Shown: positions 58,840 to 64,000 of the stretch, piece by piece
Numbering within the stretch: position 1 is the stretch's first letter
Layout of the letters: every line of letters begins with the position of its first letter
Assembly: GCA_964023275.1 (NCBI GenBank)
Contig: OZ029917.1
Coordinates: 32,006,005 to 32,070,004, forward strand
DNA length: 64,000 nt
Origin: Norana najaformis
Taxonomy: Eukaryota > Annelida > Clitellata > Crassiclitellata > Hormogastridae
Direction: 5' to 3'
Position numbers and translations under genes: made by a program
Notes under the pieces: model-generated
Database searches by the model: none
Seen by the model: only the letters and a program-made list of their open reading frames with translations
Told to the model about the DNA's origin: nothing

Positions 58840-59165
58840 TACATGGCTGAATAACTAAATTACTAAATGGCTAATTGACCAAAGGCAAAATAACTAAATG
58901 ACAGAATAACTGGAAAGCTGATAGACTAAAACACTAACTGACTGAATAGTCCAATGCCTAAATGACTGGCTGAATGACTCGCTGATTGAATAATTTAATG
59001 GCCAAATGATTAGATGACTAAACAGCTGAATGACTGAACGGATTAATGACAGAGTGAATAGATGATTCATTGACTGAATAAATAACTGACTTACTGCGCG
59101 ACTGGATGACTAATTGTTTAAATCACTGAATACCTTGGTGGCTAGTAGACTGAATGACCAAGAGA
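58840..59165. repeat. degenerate ACTGAATGACTAAATG-like tandem array
   Basis: About 325 bp in which four-base words (ACTG, AATG, ACTA, AATA) follow one another in register, as in GGCTGAATGACTCGCTGATT. It looks like an old tetranucleotide array that has diverged by point changes. Confidence 0.75.
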
Positions 59166-59679
59166 ATTATTTGAAAAATCGAGCGAAGTATTCAAAACAA
59201 ACGAACTATTGGATTATACTATGAATGAAATGATCCAGTGTAAGTGTGATCCATCCATCCATCCATTCACAGACGGAGGATCATATATTTATGGGCGAAT
59301 AGGCTAACAATCGGAAGTTTTCATTCTCCACGAACCGAAGCTTGGCTCACCCATATCGGTCTGATGCATAGCAGAGCGCCATCGCCCTGTGCCTTATGCC
59401 TTCGCTCCTGTCAGAGTCGTCGATTGGTTTGGCCCCGAAGGGTGGAGCAAGAAAGCCCGAAGAAGATGTGGGGCCTGCATCTGCAGAAATCCATAGATCG
59501 TCGTCTCCAGTGACAAGATGGCGCGCAAAGCCAACTGCCAAGCGAATGAAATGACGAAAGCATCAATCATTCACTTGCAAATGATAATCACCACTACATC
59601 TTATCCTTCTCTTTTCTCTCTCTGACTGTCTTCCTCTGTGTCTCTGCATCTCTGTGTCTCGTCCACCCGTCCGTCCTTC

Positions 59680-59930
59680 GGTTCATCCATCCAACCATCC
59701 ATCATCCACTCAGCCATTCATTCATCCATCATTCCATTCATTCATTCATCCATCCAATCACTCATCCACCCACCAATCTATCCATTCATCGATCAATCCA
59801 TCCATTCATCCATTCATTCAATCATCCGTCCATGCATCCATTCATCCACATGTCCCTCTATTAATCCATCCGTTCTCTAATCCAGTCATCGTCCAACCCA
59901 TCCATTCAACTATCCATATTTTCTTTTTCC
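59680..59930. repeat. (ATCC)n/(ATTC)n microsatellite
   Basis: About 250 bp of CATC/CATT units. The Ser/His/Ile/Pro frames on the plus strand are repeat translations. Confidence 0.95.
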
Positions 59931-60004
59931 GCTCTATCTGAATACAGTCTTCTCATCTGAGTTTCTCTTTTCTTATCTGTCTGTTTGTGCCTGTCTTTCC
60001 GCTT

Positions 60005-60110
60005 ATATGTTTACCCGTGTATGTCTCTATCTGTCTGTGTCTGTCTGTCTGTATGTCTGTTTGTCTCTCTCTCTCTCTCCTTCTCATTCTCTCTCTCTCT
60101 CTCTGTGGAA
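60005..60110. repeat. (TGTC)n then (CT)n microsatellite
   Basis: CTGT tetranucleotides followed by CT dinucleotides. Confidence 0.9.
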
Positions 60111-62740
60111 TTATACCTTATAGCTTCGAACAGCGTCCTACACAAACCGACGATGAATCGGTATCCTTCTGCAGCCGCCGTAAACAATCATCAGAGGCGC
60201 ATTTCAGTCCTGTCTTCAGCCCTCGTCGATATTCGCTAAGATTTACCCTTGCAAAGCATTTGCGTCGCACGTCATTGCTTTGTCGCCTTGTCTCTGTAAG
60301 TACTCTTACTTGTCTCTCTGCCTGACACTGTCTCTGTCCGTCTGTGTGTCTATCTTCTGCCTTGCGTTCGTCTCATATCCATATTCATAGGATATGCGTC
60401 ACTTGGGTGTGTCGACTGCGTTCTCAGACAGCCTCCACTCATCAGACCATGCATGTCTGGCAAAAGCAGACACCTGTGCCCATTGAACTCTCAGATTGTT
60501 TGCTAATAAAAAGGCAAACGCTGCCTAGAACAACCAGACAGTAATGATATCTTTAATTCTAGTCAGGTAGCAGGCTGCAGTGTGTCTTTTCCAGCTACTG
60601 TCGTCTATGCAACGCCAGACAATTTGTGTCTATGTGCCTTCTGGCCATAACATGTGTCAGCAAACGGAGAGGTGGAATGTGAGGCGACATCTGCCACGAC
60701 CCAGTGACATGGAATTTTACAACGCCCCATCACCCAGTCATAGAGAAGAGTTGGATGTCAATGAAGCCAACGGTCAGTCTTAAAGATATGTTTCTTCCTG
60801 CTTATGGAATTGAGTCCAAGTATTACAGCTAGAAAGACTAAGTCTAGTCTGTGGAAGGTCTTTTAATTAAACGCAAATTCAAGCACGCACACGGTGGCCC
60901 CTTCCTCAATCAAATATTTTGAGACATTTGATATCTTGACCATCGAAATGTTTTGATTTATCAGATTAGAGGTATTTCGAAATTCCTTATACGACTCAAA
61001 ATTATTGAGGTATCTTGGTGTTTTGAGAAATTTTGATTAATAGGAACGGATATCAATTTGTCCTGATGTCCTGAATTCTGAGAAAATAACAATTAGCTAA
61101 CTTTATAATTTTCTGAACCAACGTGGAATGTCACGCGCCACCTACTTGTGGTCAGCATGTTTGACTGTCAGCCCTGAACTTGGGATTTTCCTTACAGCTA
61201 AAAGATGTTTCAAATTTCAGTTCTACTAGCATTCTCTACAGAACTCGGCTTCTTTAATCGTCGCTGAATGAATACATAGGCTGTACACTGTTGATGGGAA
61301 GATATCATCAGACGGCTAGGAACTCAATTCTGATCTTATATGACGAGGCTAAAAAAATGAAGTCGCTGAAACTTGTTACATAAGGCGGCCCCAAAATTAA
61401 GGTTTAAGGAAAGACCTTTATCCTCTGAACGGTTTGCAGCTTCATATTTAATGATGCAACAAAAGTGACCACATATCCGTCCGAGTCTTGGCATTCAATG
61501 TTTTTCCTATAGACCTACTAACGCGTGGGTCATCTCTCGAGTTAGCAAGGTCCGTACACGAGGACATTAAATGAGGTGGCGCCAATTCGAACGGACAGCG
61601 GCGGTTAAGGACCTCATTCGATCAATTTGTTGTAAAACGTGTACATTTACATTTATCAGCCAACATTTATAATACGTGTCACATTGCTGTGCCTGCCATA
61701 TTATATAACTAGGTCGACGTAAGAACAACATATTTGAGAATCATACCAAGTCCCGTTGAGTATAGTTTAAAAATAAACCCGTCTATGACGCAAAAATAAC
61801 ATCGATCCTCGATTCGTGTTGTAAACATCAGAGACAGCGTCAGATAGCGAGACAGCATTCGATGGAATTAAGAGGCCCATGAAAACAGTTGTCCATTTAT
61901 AACTCTACTACCCACATGGCACTTAGCAAACGATGAAGTGTATCGAGTATCCAGTAAACAAGTGGCGGCATTAGACACCTCGACGGTTCAGCAAGTTACT
62001 TACTCTCAACATAAGATAAGGATTAATCGACCTTATCTTTTTGGCAACAATTGTCGATCGAAGTCTACTGCGAAATTGGCGTTTGTATGCACGTGTCGAT
62101 GAACTTTTGAAGTAGCAGTCGATCGGGCTTCGAACTGTTGACTCTCGCAATTTGTAGCGTAACATTAACCCGAGAAAAGACATCCAGTTTTTGATTTTCT
62201 TCAGTATAGTTAATAAGTCGAACAGTTCAATCACAACAGTCCTTGAATCACCGACATACAAGTCTCCAAATGAACGAATCTATCAACGAATTTGTAATTC
62301 AAACTATCATCTGAGTACACGATAGACTACCGCCACAAAATGTTTTCATTTTGCCGGGAAAGCAGACCTTATAAAAGGTATTCTGTTTAAGTTTGGATCA
62401 GGCTGTACTTTGGTTTTGGTCCTGTGTGACCAAAAACAAGTCATCAACCCGATGATCCGGTGAATGGGTTTTTTCTTTCTAGTCTCTTTTGGCCAGTCAT
62501 GTTTGAGTCTCCTGCGTGGGCGACTTGTTTGGTTTCTTCTGAGCCGTTGGTCCTTTTTGAGCCGCTTTATGTCACCGTCTTTTGTTTTGGTGGACGTTGT
62601 TTTTCCCTCTGTTCGCTGGTTTGCCCCCCCCCCCCAAGGTCGACGCCTTGTTTCTGTGTGAGTCATGTTGCGCTTGTAAATAACTTAGATTATTATAAAA
62701 CATTAACCTAACGTTCGTATATCATATCCCTGTCCCTATA
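60111..62740. other. no gene recognised
   Basis: About 2.6 kb without recognisable coding sequence. It contains a run of ten or more C near 62625. Frames at 61971-62261 (minus) and 62346-62711 (both strands) show no domain. Confidence 0.35.
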
Positions 62741-62820
62741 CAACCTGTATATATGTATGCATGTATGTATGTATGTACATATATATTTGTGTGTATATAT
62801 ATGTGTGTATGTATGCATAA
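62741..62820. repeat. (TATG)n microsatellite
   Basis: Imperfect ATGT and ATAT tetranucleotides. Confidence 0.85.
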
Positions 62821-63625
62821 AGACACTTAATAAGTATCTCACAAAAGCGTAAATCGTAGATTAGGCATGAACCTCGGCCAAGTTTATAATCGCTTGCTAG
62901 ATTAATCTTGTCATTTCACTGCGTTATTTCATGTAAGATCACCGGACGCTGATCTCACCGACATCTCACTACTAGTTACATTTTCTAGAATAATATACGA
63001 GCAGTTCTGCTCAGCTTGATACTTATTTTCAATTTATCTACCGTATTTAGCATTTTTATCATTGAATGAAAGCCTGGTCTGGGCGATTTAAGAAGTACAA
63101 AGTCACAAAGGTGTTATATAAGCGTAAATGTTACGCTTATGGTGCAAAACACACATGGCTTTGTTTGGCACACCTTGCACTGCAAATATGTCAAACGGAT
63201 TGATTAAAAGTGCAGGTATACAACGCGCTTTTCTCCTGCACAATCTGTACCTATACCGTGGTCAACTGATGAAGCCTTGTCAATCGGGAAAAGCCAAAGC
63301 AGGCAGCGTGCGTCTTAAATCGACGCCTATTGAGACCGGCGTTGGTTGTCTCCTACAAGGCTGTACCTTAGGAGTGCCAGGCAGTCGCTTGGGGGATTAC
63401 CAAAAACATTGGTTCAAAAGGTTGCCCGTAGAGTCGCTAAATATGATGTATCATGTAACTAGATCAATATGAAGAGCCTGTTAGACCACAGTAAGTTTTG
63501 TACCCAGTTGTTTAATTACCTTTCTTATAAAAAAGATCGTACTAAAGTCTACACAAATTTTACAAAATATATTGAATATAGTTAAAGATAATAGTAGGCA
63601 TAAGCAATAGGTCTATTTATGATCA
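62821..63625. other. no gene recognised
   Basis: A 114-codon open frame (63128-63472) has an ATG but no domain I know. A GTGTTATATAAGCGTAAATG segment just before it resembles retroposon 3' ends seen elsewhere in the window, so it may be mobile-element debris. Confidence 0.3.
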
Positions 63626-63626
63626 C

Positions 63627-63660
<34 letters not shown>

Positions 63661-63661
63661 C
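63626..63661. repeat. (TA)n microsatellite
   Basis: About 36 bp of AT dinucleotides. Confidence 0.95.
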
Positions 63662-64000
63662 TAAAAATATAATTTTAATTTAGTGGACAATATTTACACA
63701 AATTTTCATAATTTGTATTCTTGATATTGTGTTTGTAGATCTGTAAGTTTATGTAGCGCTGTTGATTATATTTTGTCTGCCTTCGGGAGGAACGAAATAC
63801 ATTAAGCAAAAGCAATAATTATAATAGGTTCAAAGTTCTGTAAAAGTGATAGACCTTTGAACCCATTCATAAGCAGTCACGTGTCCACGTGCATTATGCT
63901 TTGCCTATCTTTGGTAGACTCTGCTTAAGGACTTATAGGACTATGACTGTTGTTGTTTTATTATATGTGACGCCGGCCAAGAAAAGGGACCACTTGTCGC

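Noticed and set aside
63128-63472. 114-codon open frame with ATG
   Set aside because: No recognisable domain or splice signals, and a retroposon-like segment lies just upstream. Not reported as a gene.
1-64000. CRISPR arrays, bacterial operons, rRNA genes
   Set aside because: Tandem repeats here are simple microsatellites without unique spacers. No prokaryotic gene organisation or rRNA sequence was seen.

Overview
This window is eukaryotic, most likely from an invertebrate animal and probably a marine one. The evidence is split genes with GT/AG introns, a very high microsatellite load, and many broken non-LTR retrotransposons and tRNA-derived SINEs. The palindromic 8-mer TAGGCCTA is also strikingly frequent. 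There are no bacterial operons, no CRISPR array and no rRNA. I cannot name the phylum from the sequence alone. Most open reading frames here are accidental products of simple repeats.

Region 1 (1-10 kb) holds the 3' part of an EF-hand calcium-binding protein gene on the minus strand. Its three exons (9793-9626, 6965-6756, 1646-1436) join in frame and end at a TAG. The introns contain microsatellites, LINE 3'-tail relics and a decayed LINE (7440-8400). Region 2 (10-22.9 kb) has no gene I can support. It holds two tRNA-derived SINEs, one copy of a 92-bp dispersed repeat, an RTE-like LINE fragment (15812-16606) and long pyrimidine and tetranucleotide repeats.

Region 3 (22.9-46.3 kb) is the most interesting part. 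It is a head-to-tail duplication, copy 1 about 22912-34052 and copy 2 about 34053-46262. Each copy carries the same two-exon gene for a small secreted cysteine-containing peptide (93 aa), with a TATA box, 5' UTR, a 2.6-kb intron and a poly(A) signal. The four substitutions between the two coding sequences all change amino acids (three residues), while long flanking tracts, including the promoter block and the exon 2/3' UTR block, look identical. After the duplication each copy took a different retrotransposon: copy 1 has a truncated LINE with a zinc-knuckle/endonuclease-like C-terminus inside a (TAA)n tract, and copy 2 has a 3.2-kb CR1/L2-like LINE with a 7-bp target duplication. The second LINE sits inside an older hAT-like element that both copies share. 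Each copy therefore preserves the other's empty site.

Region 4 (46.3-64 kb) is mostly non-coding. It contains trinucleotide and tetranucleotide repeat fields, a heavily decayed RT relic (49730-50140), another copy of the 92-bp repeat and a frameshifted pseudogene of a widespread uncharacterised invertebrate family (52862-53707). It also has a small LINE 3' fragment and a 496-bp element with 109-bp inverted arms (54908-55403).
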